Assembly (NCBI GenBank): GCA_002390705.1
Contig: DGQA01000044.1
Location: 1-64,000 of the forward strand
Direction of reading: 5' to 3'
DNA from: Actinobacteria bacterium UBA4426
GTDB lineage: Bacteria; Actinomycetota; Actinomycetes; S36-B12
Length of the DNA: 64,000 nucleotides
In this document: in pieces, positions 8,784 to 16,936 of the stretch
How the letters are laid out: every line of letters starts with the position of its first letter
Numbering within the stretch: position 1 is the stretch's first letter
The notes under the pieces: generated by a model
What the model was told of the DNA's origin: nothing
The model's input: only the letters and a program-made list of their open reading frames with translations
Databases searched by the model: none
Translations under genes and position numbers: made by a program

Positions 8784-9335
8784 GTGGATCCCGCCATCCA
8801 GGTTGCGAAGACCCACCGCGTGGCTCTGCTCGGGGCCGAGAGTTCCGGGAAAACAACCCTTGCCATGGAATTAACCCAGGCCTTGCGGGATTTAGGTTAC
8901 AACGCGGGAATGGTTCCGGAGTATTTACGAATTTGGTGCATTGAACACGGGCGAACCCCGGGCTTTACTGAGCAGGAGGAGATTATCGAGGGCCAACTTG
9001 CTCTCGAAAATGCTGCGGCATCTCAATTCGCGGTCTTGGTGTGTGATCCAGCTGCGATCACAACAGGATTTTATTCCTTGGAATATTTTGGGTCTGATCT
9101 GCACTTGGAATGGGATCTACTTGACCGCTACGACCAGTTATTCCTGTGTGATATTGATTTTCCGTGGCGCGCTGACCCAATACGTGACAGCGAGATCGTG
9201 CGTATTCACATGCACGCACTGATTGTGGATTACCTCACCGAGTCCGCGGAAATGCTGGCCGGGAACATCCCGCTGCTCTCGGGATCAACCCCTGAGCGCC
9301 TGGCCTTGGCTCTATCCTTGCTGAACCTTGATTAA
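8784..9335 (+). CDS. NadR-like AAA_28 ATPase / ribosylnicotinamide kinase-type protein
   Basis: An approximately 183-residue P-loop protein. The Walker A motif GAESSGKTTLAMEL comes near the N-terminus, preceded by the beta strand HRVALL. Further features are MVPEYLRIW, the QEEIIEGQ stretch and a strand FAVLVCDPAAITT in the Walker B position. This arrangement matches the kinase domain of NadR (nicotinamide riboside to NMN) without the adenylyltransferase or HTH parts. The start is uncertain: GTG 8784 keeps the P-loop and avoids overlap with the divergent crtYc gene, but GTG 8766 and ATG 8733 are in frame. The substrate is inferred from the family only. Confidence 0.72.
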   Translation: MDPAIQVAKTHRVALLGAESSGKTTLAMELTQALRDLGYNAGMVPEYLRIWCIEHGRTPGFTEQEEIIEGQLALENAAASQFAVLVCDPAAITTGFYSLEYFGSDLHLEWDLLDRYDQLFLCDIDFPWRADPIRDSEIVRIHMHALIVDYLTESAEMLAGNIPLLSGSTPERLALALSLLNLD

Positions 9336-9382
9336 GGCGTGGCAAACCATTTCCCTCATATATCCCGCCTAGACTGCTAAGA

Positions 9383-11260
9383 ATGGATCCTTCTGCTCCC
9401 GGTGGCTTGATCGGCCAAACCCTGGATCAGCGCTATGCGGTCACCTCGCTGCTTGCTCGAGGCGGGATGGCCACCGTGTATCTCGCTACCGATTTGCGTT
9501 TGGACCGGGTCGTCGCCCTTAAAGTTATGCACCCGCATTTGGCTAGTGACCCAGGTTTCGTAGCTCGCTTTCAACGAGAAGCCCGAAGTGCAGCCCGCCT
9601 TTCTCACCCACATGTTGTCGGGGTCTACGACCAAGGAAGCTCCGAAACATACGTGTACTTGGCCATGGAATACCTTCCGGGCCAAACCTTGCGCGACGTA
9701 CTGGACGAATATGGTCCCTTGTCAACGGAGCAGGCACTGGTTCTACTTGATCCGGTCATTGAGGCGCTCACAGCAGCGCACGGTGCTGGGTTTGTGCATC
9801 GCGATATCAAGCCCGAAAATGTTTTGATCTCAGATGACGGCCGGGTAAAAGTTGCTGACTTTGGTTTAGCACGAGCGGTGACCTCAACTGAATCCACCCA
9901 CACGACCGGCATGATTATTGGCACTGTCAACTACCTCTCCCCGGAGCAGGTTGAGCGCGGTGACGCAGACGCCCGGTCTGATATTTATTCCACCGGCATT
10001 CTGTTATTCGAGATGATCACAGGAGTGGTCCCCCACTCAGGCGAGAGCCCCCTATCAATTGCCTACAAGCACGTGAATTCAGATGTCCCTCCTCCGTCAA
10101 GTGTTGTAAATGGAATCCCCTCTGAAGTAGATGCGCTCGTGCTCTCGGCAACCAAACGTGACCCGGATCTGCGGTATCACACCGCACAGGATTTTTTGTC
10201 CGATGTTCGCCGGATCCGAAAGTCTCTTCCATCACCCAAACCATTTGTTGATCAAAAAAACACTCTCGTGGTTGACCGCAAGGACTTTGAGCAACACTCG
10301 AAAGGTGCACAAACAACCGGTCAGGCCTCCCGCAACGAGGACTTTTCCCCAGCCAAAAACACACGTAAGGGGTTGTGGATTTTTTTTGCATTAGCTACTG
10401 GGGTCCTCTTCGCTGGCCTTGGCGGATGGTGGGTGGCAGTGGGGCCCGGTCAAAATGTCGACACTCCAAATCTGGTGGGAATGACTTTTGAACAAGCTCA
10501 GGAAGAGCTCCTTTCCACTACGGATCTAGAAAGAATCACTATTGAAAAAGGGGATCCGGTCTTCAGCGAAACAATGCCGTTGGGTGTGATTGTGTCCACC
10601 GATCCCGAACCTGGCTCTGGCATCAATCCCACCGGTGTGATTTCAGCAAATATCTCCCAGGGTCCTGAACGCTATCTAGTTCCGGATGTTGCGGGAATGA
10701 CGCCACAAGAAGCCACTGCCACCATCACCGCAGCTAACCTCACTTTGGGTGGTCGCAGTGAAAGTTTTAATGACAAGATCGCGCCCGGTCAAGTTGCTCA
10801 GACATCACCAAAAATTGGGGACGAGCTTAAACCGGGTGAACGGGTTGACTTAGTAATTTCAAAAGGCCCCAAACCAATAAAGGTCCCTAATGTTGTCGGT
10901 CAAAAAATCAAGGCCGCTAATGCAAGTCTGAGCGGTTTGGGCTTAAAAGTTGACCGCAGTAACGTGTTCTCTGAGACAGTGAAAAACAATACGGTGATCT
11001 CGATTAAGCCCAAAGCAGGCAATACCGTGTCTTCCGGAAGCACGGTAAAACTTGTGGTTTCAAAGGGGCCTCCGCCAGTAGAAGTCCCGAATTTGGTCGA
11101 CATGCCGCGCAAGAAAGCAATCGCAGCCTTAGAAAAGATTGGTTTGCGCCCCAAAGTTGAAGTGGGTGCAGTAGCACCACTCAATCGCGTAATCAGTCAA
11201 AGTCCAGCCGCTGGCACTCAATTACCCAAAGGCTCGACCGTCACGATCCGAATTATTTAA
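9383..11260 (+). CDS. Serine/threonine protein kinase with four PASTA domains (PknB-like)
   Basis: A 625-residue transmembrane kinase. The cytoplasmic kinase domain (about residues 15-275) has the glycine loop RGGMATVYLA, the ATP-binding lysine K47, HRDIKPEN with catalytic D141 and the DFG aspartate D159. One transmembrane helix lies at about 330-352. Outside are four PASTA repeats (about 357-625), each starting with a (V/T)PN(L/V)VG-like turn and separated by GP. PASTA domains bind peptidoglycan fragments or lipid II, so the protein should sense wall synthesis at septum and poles. A PASTA kinase stands at the same place in Streptomyces, and the mycobacterial counterpart (PknL) lacks the repeats. 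No partner phosphatase gene is adjacent. Confidence 0.93.
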   Translation: MDPSAPGGLIGQTLDQRYAVTSLLARGGMATVYLATDLRLDRVVALKVMHPHLASDPGFVARFQREARSAARLSHPHVVGVYDQGSSETYVYLAMEYLPGQTLRDVLDEYGPLSTEQALVLLDPVIEALTAAHGAGFVHRDIKPENVLISDDGRVKVADFGLARAVTSTESTHTTGMIIGTVNYLSPEQVERGDADARSDIYSTGILLFEMITGVVPHSGESPLSIAYKHVNSDVPPPSSVVNGIPSEVDALVLSATKRDPDLRYHTAQDFLSDVRRIRKSLPSPKPFVDQKNTLVVDRKDFEQHSKGAQTTGQASRNEDFSPAKNTRKGLWIFFALATGVLFAGLGGWWVAVGPGQNVDTPNLVGMTFEQAQEELLSTTDLERITIEKGDPVFSETMPLGVIVSTDPEPGSGINPTGVISANISQGPERYLVPDVAGMTPQEATATITAANLTLGGRSESFNDKIAPGQVAQTSPKIGDELKPGERVDLVISKGPKPIKVPNVVGQKIKAANASLSGLGLKVDRSNVFSETVKNNTVISIKPKAGNTVSSGSTVKLVVSKGPPPVEVPNLVDMPRKKAIAALEKIGLRPKVEVGAVAPLNRVISQSPAAGTQLPKGSTVTIRII

Positions 11261-11334
11261 TGGGAAAATAGCCTAAGAAGTCAACTCGGACTTATGTCCC
11301 CCATGTTGTGGCCGAAAGCCTCGAGTAATCAGTG

Positions 11335-12870
11335 TCAGTTGTGCTGGTGTAATTCTGAATCAAGTAGTTGACCAGGTCCGGGGCCTATTCCGTCTTCGTT
11401 CACCACGTCAAACACACCCATCATTCCGTGATCTTCATGGAACAAAATATGGCAGTGGTAGACGCTACGTCCCACGTAATCAGCAAATTTAGTACGGAAC
11501 TTGATGTAGCCATTTGAGGGAACATTTTCGGTGTCTGCTTCACCGCGTGGAACGATTATCTGGCGGTTGCTCACTTGATTAGTTGCCGGATTCCAGTCAC
11601 CGCGTTCTACAACAGCAAAGCCGTTTATGTGAATATGAAACGGGTGATCTTCCGGATGCGGTGAGCCACCCAATGGAGATGACGCGTTTCTGACGACCCA
11701 TTCTTCGGTGCTGTTTACCAAGACCCGGGGGACGTCCGCCATGGTGAGGTTATCGTAAAGCATTCCATCAATATAGAAAAGTGGTTGGCCATCAACGACA
11801 TTTTGAGACAAGGTAAGCACTCGACGTCGCTTAACCGGACCGGAAAGCCAGCTTGGTTTGTCCCCAATTCCCTCGGGCAAGGTCACACTCTTTGCCGGTT
11901 CACCTTTCACTCGCACACGCATGAGTGGTGTTTTCGGCCAGTCATCAAAACCTTGGTTGTAACCCGCCTGCATAAAGTTCAGTGAACCCGCCCGCTGCTG
12001 GGCCGTGACGAGAAAACCATAGCGTTTCCCTGGTGGCATGAGGAGTGAATCCGTTTCCCACGTTTGCCACACTTTAATTCCGTCTTCCTCAACGACGGTG
12101 AACGTGTGATTCGGCAGTTTCAGCCGGTAGTACGCGTTCACCCCGATATTGGCGAATTGCCAGAACTGTGTTTCGCCCGGCCGCATAGAGACTTCAGGCA
12201 TTATCTGGCCGTTAACCAAATGTGCTTGATCCTCTGGTGGTGTGGTGCCGTAAAGGTCTAATTCACCATCAGGGGTGAACGCCACCTGTCCAAGGGAGAA
12301 GACTCGGCGACGCACGTTCTTTAGTTCAGGAAGTGCAGCTGCACCACCACGAACCATGAGCAGTCCTGCCATTCCACCCCAGACTTGTGGTCCTACATTG
12401 GGGTGCCAGTGCGGGTGGTACCAGTACAACCCCCCAGGGTGATCCTTGGGAATGCGAACGTCGTAATCGAAATCACCCCCAGTTGGTATCTGCACAAAAA
12501 CATTGTCCTGATGTCCTTTTGGGGACACATGCATGCCGTGGTAGTGAAGGTTTGTGGGAAGTGTCGTTTGGTTTTGCAAATTAATGCGTAATCGATCCCC
12601 AGGGGAGACCACAATCATGGGACCGGGGAGTCGGCCGTTGTAGGTTTGAGCGTTCGCATGCCTGGCTCCGGCAACATTAACTGTTCCAGGTGCGGCGATC
12701 AGGTTCAAGCTCAGTTTCCCACCCGAGCTACGAAAAATTCGATCCTTCGGCATGCGGATTGGTTTCTCGGTGTTGTCCAGAATTCCGGCACTACTCACAA
12801 CAGGGGGAAGAGCGGTCAATCCAATTCCTAGGCCGGTAAGTCCAATGAAATTTCGCCTCGATAACGCCAT
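11335..12870 (-). CDS. Multicopper oxidase with twin-arginine signal
   Basis: A 511-residue three-cupredoxin-domain oxidase. The ATG at 12870 is preferred over the longer frame to 12906 because AGAAG precedes it and the protein then opens with a Tat-type leader (LSRRNFIGLTG plus hydrophobic stretch). All copper sites are visible: HYHGMHV (H109, H111), YHPHWH (H152, H154), HPFHIH near 420 and the C-terminal YHCHILFHEDHGMMG with the type 1 cysteine, histidines and axial methionine. It should oxidise phenols, metals or Cu(I) outside the membrane with reduction of O2 to water (CotA/CueO/laccase-like). The next gene upstream encodes a DUF2165 membrane protein. No copper chaperone gene is visible. 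Confidence 0.92.
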   Translation of the reverse strand: MALSRRNFIGLTGLGIGLTALPPVVSSAGILDNTEKPIRMPKDRIFRSSGGKLSLNLIAAPGTVNVAGARHANAQTYNGRLPGPMIVVSPGDRLRINLQNQTTLPTNLHYHGMHVSPKGHQDNVFVQIPTGGDFDYDVRIPKDHPGGLYWYHPHWHPNVGPQVWGGMAGLLMVRGGAAALPELKNVRRRVFSLGQVAFTPDGELDLYGTTPPEDQAHLVNGQIMPEVSMRPGETQFWQFANIGVNAYYRLKLPNHTFTVVEEDGIKVWQTWETDSLLMPPGKRYGFLVTAQQRAGSLNFMQAGYNQGFDDWPKTPLMRVRVKGEPAKSVTLPEGIGDKPSWLSGPVKRRRVLTLSQNVVDGQPLFYIDGMLYDNLTMADVPRVLVNSTEEWVVRNASSPLGGSPHPEDHPFHIHINGFAVVERGDWNPATNQVSNRQIIVPRGEADTENVPSNGYIKFRTKFADYVGRSVYHCHILFHEDHGMMGVFDVVNEDGIGPGPGQLLDSELHQHN

Positions 12871-13022
12871 ATGAAATCTTCTCACACTTGGGAATGCGGC
12901 AGGCACTGCCCATCAATTTGAGCGCATGGACAATTCACTTTGGTTCATCGATAAGAAATAAACTGCCAACTCGGATCCGAGGAATATGGACGACTTGAAC
13001 AATGTGAAGCCGTGAGCTCAAG

Positions 13023-13586
13023 TCAACTAACTTCACTCTTGGTGTTTTTAGCGAAATGCACAAGGAACAAACCGAGACTTGCAAGAACTGTGTTGCGAAA
13101 AGCCGGGTCCGTTCCATTCCATTGCGAACTTGACCACATGTAGAAGAACTCCCCGCCAATAGTAAGGAATCCGAGGAAAAATAGGGCAAGAACCATAACG
13201 AAACCCAGACTGGCAATTCGTCGTCCAAGTTCTAAACTAGAACCCCTACCGAGTGCTCTCATCCACGTGAAGCCACCGACTAGTAAAGCAGTGGCAGTAG
13301 CTATTTCCCAGACAATCACACCGATATAAGCCAGGACCTGTAAAGGCTCACTGGTAACAGCTCTCCATGCCACGTTGGCGTTAGGACCATCTCCGAAGTT
13401 CACCGTATCCATGCTCAGAACGTGTTGTATGAACGGCCAGTTGGTGCCGGGGTCTGTGACGTTACCGAAAGCCACTAGCCCCACGTATGCGCCCATTATT
13501 AACGTGAACACGCCCGCCGCGAAAGGTAGCCCGCCCAGAAAATCTGCTGCTTTAGACCAACGCTGAGTCTCTCTACTGCCTGTCAT
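13023..13586 (-). CDS. DUF2165 family small integral membrane protein
   Basis: A 187-residue protein with four predicted membrane helices (about 20-42, 84-106, 124-147 and 164-182). It carries recognisable DUF2165 features: MDTVNF after the first helix, WRAVTSEP before the second, and GGEFFYMWSSSQWNG before the last. The function of this family is unknown. The ATG at 13586 has GGGAG five bases upstream. It lies upstream of the multicopper oxidase on the same strand with about 150 bases between, so joint transcription is possible. Confidence 0.8.
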   Translation of the reverse strand: MTGSRETQRWSKAADFLGGLPFAAGVFTLIMGAYVGLVAFGNVTDPGTNWPFIQHVLSMDTVNFGDGPNANVAWRAVTSEPLQVLAYIGVIVWEIATATALLVGGFTWMRALGRGSSLELGRRIASLGFVMVLALFFLGFLTIGGEFFYMWSSSQWNGTDPAFRNTVLASLGLFLVHFAKNTKSEVS

Positions 13587-13944
13587 GGTGCTCCCTGTTT
13601 AATTGCGGCCAACGACTCAACAATTGTACGTTTTTACACACTTGCTTTCACCTGAATTCCACATTCACGCCCAGGCGATTCGCAGATGGTGCCCGAGGCT
13701 AATAGGTAAAGTGCGAAACCTGCAAAAACTAGACAAAGAAACTCCGCCAATAGTCGCATTCCTAGCGGGGGGCCAGCGTACTGATGCAAAATGTTACATC
13801 GCTCATGGCTTAGATCGCCGTACTTCGATTCATTCTTGGTCTTATCGTGGCAAGTAGAGCTAAAAGCCACCACGGTGTTTTCAGCAAAATCTGACCTGCC
13901 CTACCGCGCACGTATCCGGACTTAGCTGGCAGATACCCCGGACC
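13587..13944. other. Intergenic stretch with no confident gene
   Basis: About 360 bases between the DUF2165 gene and the alkylguanine methyltransferase gene. It must contain the promoter of the DUF2165 gene and the 3' end region of the methyltransferase gene. I see no tRNA, hairpin terminator or strong sigma-70 hexamers. One short hydrophobic minus-strand frame is listed separately. Confidence 0.5.
13634..13759 (-). CDS. Possible 41-residue single-helix membrane peptide
   Basis: A short frame starting at ATG 13759 begins MRLLAEFLCLVFAGFALYLL and then becomes polar with two cysteines (ICESPGREC). The N-terminal half is a plausible membrane helix or signal. A purine-rich AGGA abuts the ATG directly, which is too close for a normal ribosome site. 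The frame is open further upstream to 13873 with a non-hydrophobic sequence. No family is recognised, and chance is a real alternative. Confidence 0.25.
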   Translation of the reverse strand: MRLLAEFLCLVFAGFALYLLASGTICESPGRECGIQVKASV

Positions 13945-14409
13945 TTAATAGCCTTGGACGCCCTCGTGCACAAGTAGTTTCACCTTGGTGTCGACCCCGT
14001 AGCCGTACCCTCCAACTCCGTTACTGGCCACTACCCGGTGACACGGGATCACGATCACAATTTCATTACGCCCGCATGCAGTCCCCACGGCGCGAGCCGC
14101 ACGCGAATAGCCTGAGCGTGCAGCAAGCTCACCATAAGTGTGTACGGTGCCGGGAGGGATCTGGCGCATTGCGGCGTAGACCTTGGCATTAAATGCTGAG
14201 TTGGCATCAGGCACATCCAGTCCGTCGAAGGCATCAAGGACCCCCTCGTTGTATTGGGCGAATGCATCATGAATAAGTGAGCTTTTGCGGGCTGGGCCTT
14301 CAATATCCCTGGGGTCAAGCCTGGCAGAGATGATTTGCTGATCACTTTCATCACAGACAAAATACACCAGACCAGCTGGGGATTTAGCTGTGCCGTGCCA
14401 CACGTTCAC
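13945..14409 (-). CDS. ogt: Methylated-DNA--protein-cysteine methyltransferase
   Basis: A 154-residue suicide repair protein that moves O6-alkyl groups from guanine to its own cysteine. The active-site motif IPCHRVV is present near residue 125, preceded by the helix-turn-helix part with RAARAVGTACGRN; the arginine finger and YGELA are in place. The C-terminal loop GGYGYGVDTKVKLL is typical. It starts with GTG 14409 seven bases after the DAHP synthase stop codon, so it is probably the last gene of the pfk-DAHP synthase-ogt run on the minus strand. It lacks the Ada regulatory domain. Confidence 0.92.
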   Translation of the reverse strand: MNVWHGTAKSPAGLVYFVCDESDQQIISARLDPRDIEGPARKSSLIHDAFAQYNEGVLDAFDGLDVPDANSAFNAKVYAAMRQIPPGTVHTYGELAARSGYSRAARAVGTACGRNEIVIVIPCHRVVASNGVGGYGYGVDTKVKLLVHEGVQGY

Positions 14410-14415
14410 GGGTAC

Positions 14416-15738
14416 TTAGCTCTTAATCAGCATATCGGCAACCATGAATGCAAGTTCCAAACTTTGCTCCCGGTTCAGACGCGGATCACACGCAGTTTCA
14501 TAACGCTGGGAAAGGTCACCGTCTTCGACACCTGCAGTGCCGCCGACACACTCGGTGACATCGTCTCCAGTGAGTTCGACGTGAATGCCACCTGGAAACG
14601 TTCCGGCCTCCCGGTGCACAGCAAAGTAGCCTTCAACTTCAGAGACTACGTCGTCAAATAGACGCGTTTTGTAGCCACTGGCTGACTCGCGGGTATTACC
14701 GTGCATCGGATCACAGATCCAGACAACTGGCACACCACTTGCATCCACTTTCTGAACGATTGCGGGAAGTTTATCTCGCACCTGATCGGCGCCCATGCGC
14801 GTGATGAGTGACAGGCGGCCTGCGATGTTGTTCGGATTCAAAACTCGCGCGGCTTCAACAATGTCTTCGGGTGCTGCGGTGGGGCCGACCTTCATGCCGA
14901 TTGGGTTGGAAATTGTTGACGCGAAATGCACGTGTGCGCCATCAAGTTGACGCGTGCGCTCCCCCACCCAAAGGAAGTGGCCGGACACGTCGTAGGGATT
15001 GCCTGTGCGTGAGTCGATGCGGGTCAATGCCCGCTCGTAATCCATGGAAAGTGCTTCATGGGCTGCGTAGAACTCAACCCGCTGGAACTCGTCCGGGTCG
15101 GCGCCACATGCCTGCATAAACGCGAGCGCGCGATCAATGTCGCGGGCCATGAGTTCATACCGCTGACCGGCAAGTGAGTCACGCACGAAGTCCTGATTCC
15201 ACGCATGAACTTGGCGTAGGTCAGCGAACCCGCCCATGGTGAAGGCGCGAACAAGATTGAGTGCAGATCCTGATGCGTGATAGGCCTGCAGCAGCCTTTG
15301 CGGATCAGGCCTGCGAGCACCTGCTTCAAACTCGAGTGAATTAACCGCGTCGCCGAGGTAGGAAGTCATTTCGACACCATCACGGGTTTCAATTGTCTTG
15401 CTGCGCGGCTTAAAATACTGCCCGGCCAGCCGCCCCATTTTGACAACAGGAAGCGACGCCGCGTAAGTCAAAATCACGGACATCTGCAAGACGGTTTGAA
15501 GGCGGGCTCGGATTGAGTCGGCAGTATTGGCTTCAAAAGTTTCAGCACAGTCGCCACCGGTAAGAACAAAGGCTTCCCCGCGGCCTGCGGCAGCCAGCCG
15601 GTCAGTGAGTTGATCGCACTCGCCAGCAAAAACCAATGGCGGCATTTTGCGCAATTGGCTGAGCGATTCCTCGAGTGCAATCGGATCCGGCCACGGTGGC
15701 TGCTGAGCCGCTGCCAAATCGGGCCACTCAAGGGTCAT
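14416..15738 (-). CDS. aroG: Type II 3-deoxy-D-arabino-heptulosonate-7-phosphate synthase
   Basis: A 440-residue class II (plant/actinobacterial type) DAHP synthase catalysing the first shikimate step from phosphoenolpyruvate and erythrose 4-phosphate. Visible family motifs are GGDCAETF (metal-binding cysteine), SMPVVK-like SLPVVKMGR, KPRS, SHEAL-like AAHEALSMDYERA, DGAHVHFA, CDPMHGNT and the C-terminal RYETACDPRLN. The ATG at 15738 has GAGG five bases before it and gives a short leader before QQPPWP; an upstream ATG at 15786 is the alternative, and the frame to 16023 overlaps pfk. The gene sits between pfk and ogt in one minus-strand run. Tryptophan/phenylalanine feedback sites cannot be judged. 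Confidence 0.94.
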   Translation of the reverse strand: MTLEWPDLAAAQQPPWPDPIALEESLSQLRKMPPLVFAGECDQLTDRLAAAGRGEAFVLTGGDCAETFEANTADSIRARLQTVLQMSVILTYAASLPVVKMGRLAGQYFKPRSKTIETRDGVEMTSYLGDAVNSLEFEAGARRPDPQRLLQAYHASGSALNLVRAFTMGGFADLRQVHAWNQDFVRDSLAGQRYELMARDIDRALAFMQACGADPDEFQRVEFYAAHEALSMDYERALTRIDSRTGNPYDVSGHFLWVGERTRQLDGAHVHFASTISNPIGMKVGPTAAPEDIVEAARVLNPNNIAGRLSLITRMGADQVRDKLPAIVQKVDASGVPVVWICDPMHGNTRESASGYKTRLFDDVVSEVEGYFAVHREAGTFPGGIHVELTGDDVTECVGGTAGVEDGDLSQRYETACDPRLNREQSLELAFMVADMLIKS

Positions 15739-15808
15739 AGGAGCCTCGACGCGACCGCGAGTCTGTCCAGCTTGCGGGGAATTCATGCGCTCAGCGTAGG
15801 GGGTTGGC

Positions 15809-16834
15809 TTAGCCAAAGAACGCGGTGGCTTCGCGGTAGCGTTCAATTGGCACGGTCTTAAGGGTTCCGGTTGCTTCCTGTAGCGGCACGCGCACAATAT
15901 CCGTGCCACGAAGACCCACCATCGTTCCCCACGCACGATCTTTGACCGATTCAATTGCATTAAGGCCAAACCTCGTTGCGAGCACTCGGTCAAATGCTGT
16001 GGGGCTGCCGCCGCGCTGAACATGGCCCAAAACCGTTGTGCGGGCCTCGTGGCCGGTGTGTGCTTCTAGCGCTCCGGCTAGCCACTCGCCAATCCCGGAA
16101 AGCTTGACGTGGCCAAATGCGTCCAAAGTGGTGTCCTTCGTGATCAAATTGCCGTCCTTTGGGAGGGCTCCTTCAGCCACACAAATAATCGGGGCGTAAT
16201 TGGTTTCAAACCGGGAATTGACCCAACCAACCACCTCATCCATGTCAAAAGGCACTTCCGGGATCAGGATCGCGTTAGCGCCACCGGCCATACCCGAATG
16301 CAATGCAATCCAGCCAGCATGCCGACCCATGACTTCACAAATTAAAATGCGGTGATGTGACTCGGCAGTTGTGTGCAATCGATCCATTGCTTCGGTCGCA
16401 ATGGTCACCGCAGTATCGAACCCAAACGTGTAGTCGGTTCCGCTCAAGTCGTTATCAATTGTTTTAGGCACACCAACAACGGGGAATCCCAATTGCGTCA
16501 ACGCTGTTGCAACGCCGAGAGTGTCCTCCCCGCCAATTGCGATTAGTGCGTCCACTCCCAGATCGGCTAGATTGGCGGTGATCTTCTCCACCCCGCCGTC
16601 AACCTTGATCGGGTTGGTGCGTGAGGAACCCAAAATCGTGCCACCTCGGGGCAGGACCCCACGGACCGTATCAATGTCCAGGTCCATGGTGAGCCCTTCG
16701 AGGGGGCCCTTCCAGCCATCCCGAAAACCGACAAACTCAAAGCCATAATCGGCGACCCCGCGCCGCACCACGGCGCGAATTACCGCGTTCAGACCTGGGC
16801 AGTCTCCGCCACCTGTAAGAACTCCAACGCGCAT
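15809..16834 (-). CDS. pfkA: 6-phosphofructokinase with pyrophosphate-type active-site residues
   Basis: A 341-residue group III PFK. The N-terminal nucleotide loop is LTGGGDCPGLNAVIR, the catalytic motif is KTIDNDL (base D127), and MGRHAGW and the substrate loop are present. In E. coli numbering, which this protein happens to share, residue 104 is Asp (GGEDT) and residue 124 is Lys (VPKTID). Family work treats Asp104/Lys124 as the signature of PPi-dependent enzymes and Gly104 as the signature of ATP-dependent ones. It may therefore act reversibly with pyrophosphate in glycolysis and gluconeogenesis, as reported for Amycolatopsis. The gene heads a minus-strand run with the DAHP synthase and ogt, and is divergent from glpK. 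Confidence 0.9.
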   Translation of the reverse strand: MRVGVLTGGGDCPGLNAVIRAVVRRGVADYGFEFVGFRDGWKGPLEGLTMDLDIDTVRGVLPRGGTILGSSRTNPIKVDGGVEKITANLADLGVDALIAIGGEDTLGVATALTQLGFPVVGVPKTIDNDLSGTDYTFGFDTAVTIATEAMDRLHTTAESHHRILICEVMGRHAGWIALHSGMAGGANAILIPEVPFDMDEVVGWVNSRFETNYAPIICVAEGALPKDGNLITKDTTLDAFGHVKLSGIGEWLAGALEAHTGHEARTTVLGHVQRGGSPTAFDRVLATRFGLNAIESVKDRAWGTMVGLRGTDIVRVPLQEATGTLKTVPIERYREATAFFG

Positions 16835-16936
16835 CTACAACACCTTTCACTTTTTGCACCCGTTGCACCGGGTTCATCTCCTGGGACTTTGTGATGTAAA
16901 CGCTATCACGCTGCCTTTGCCGGTATTCTCGGTTCC

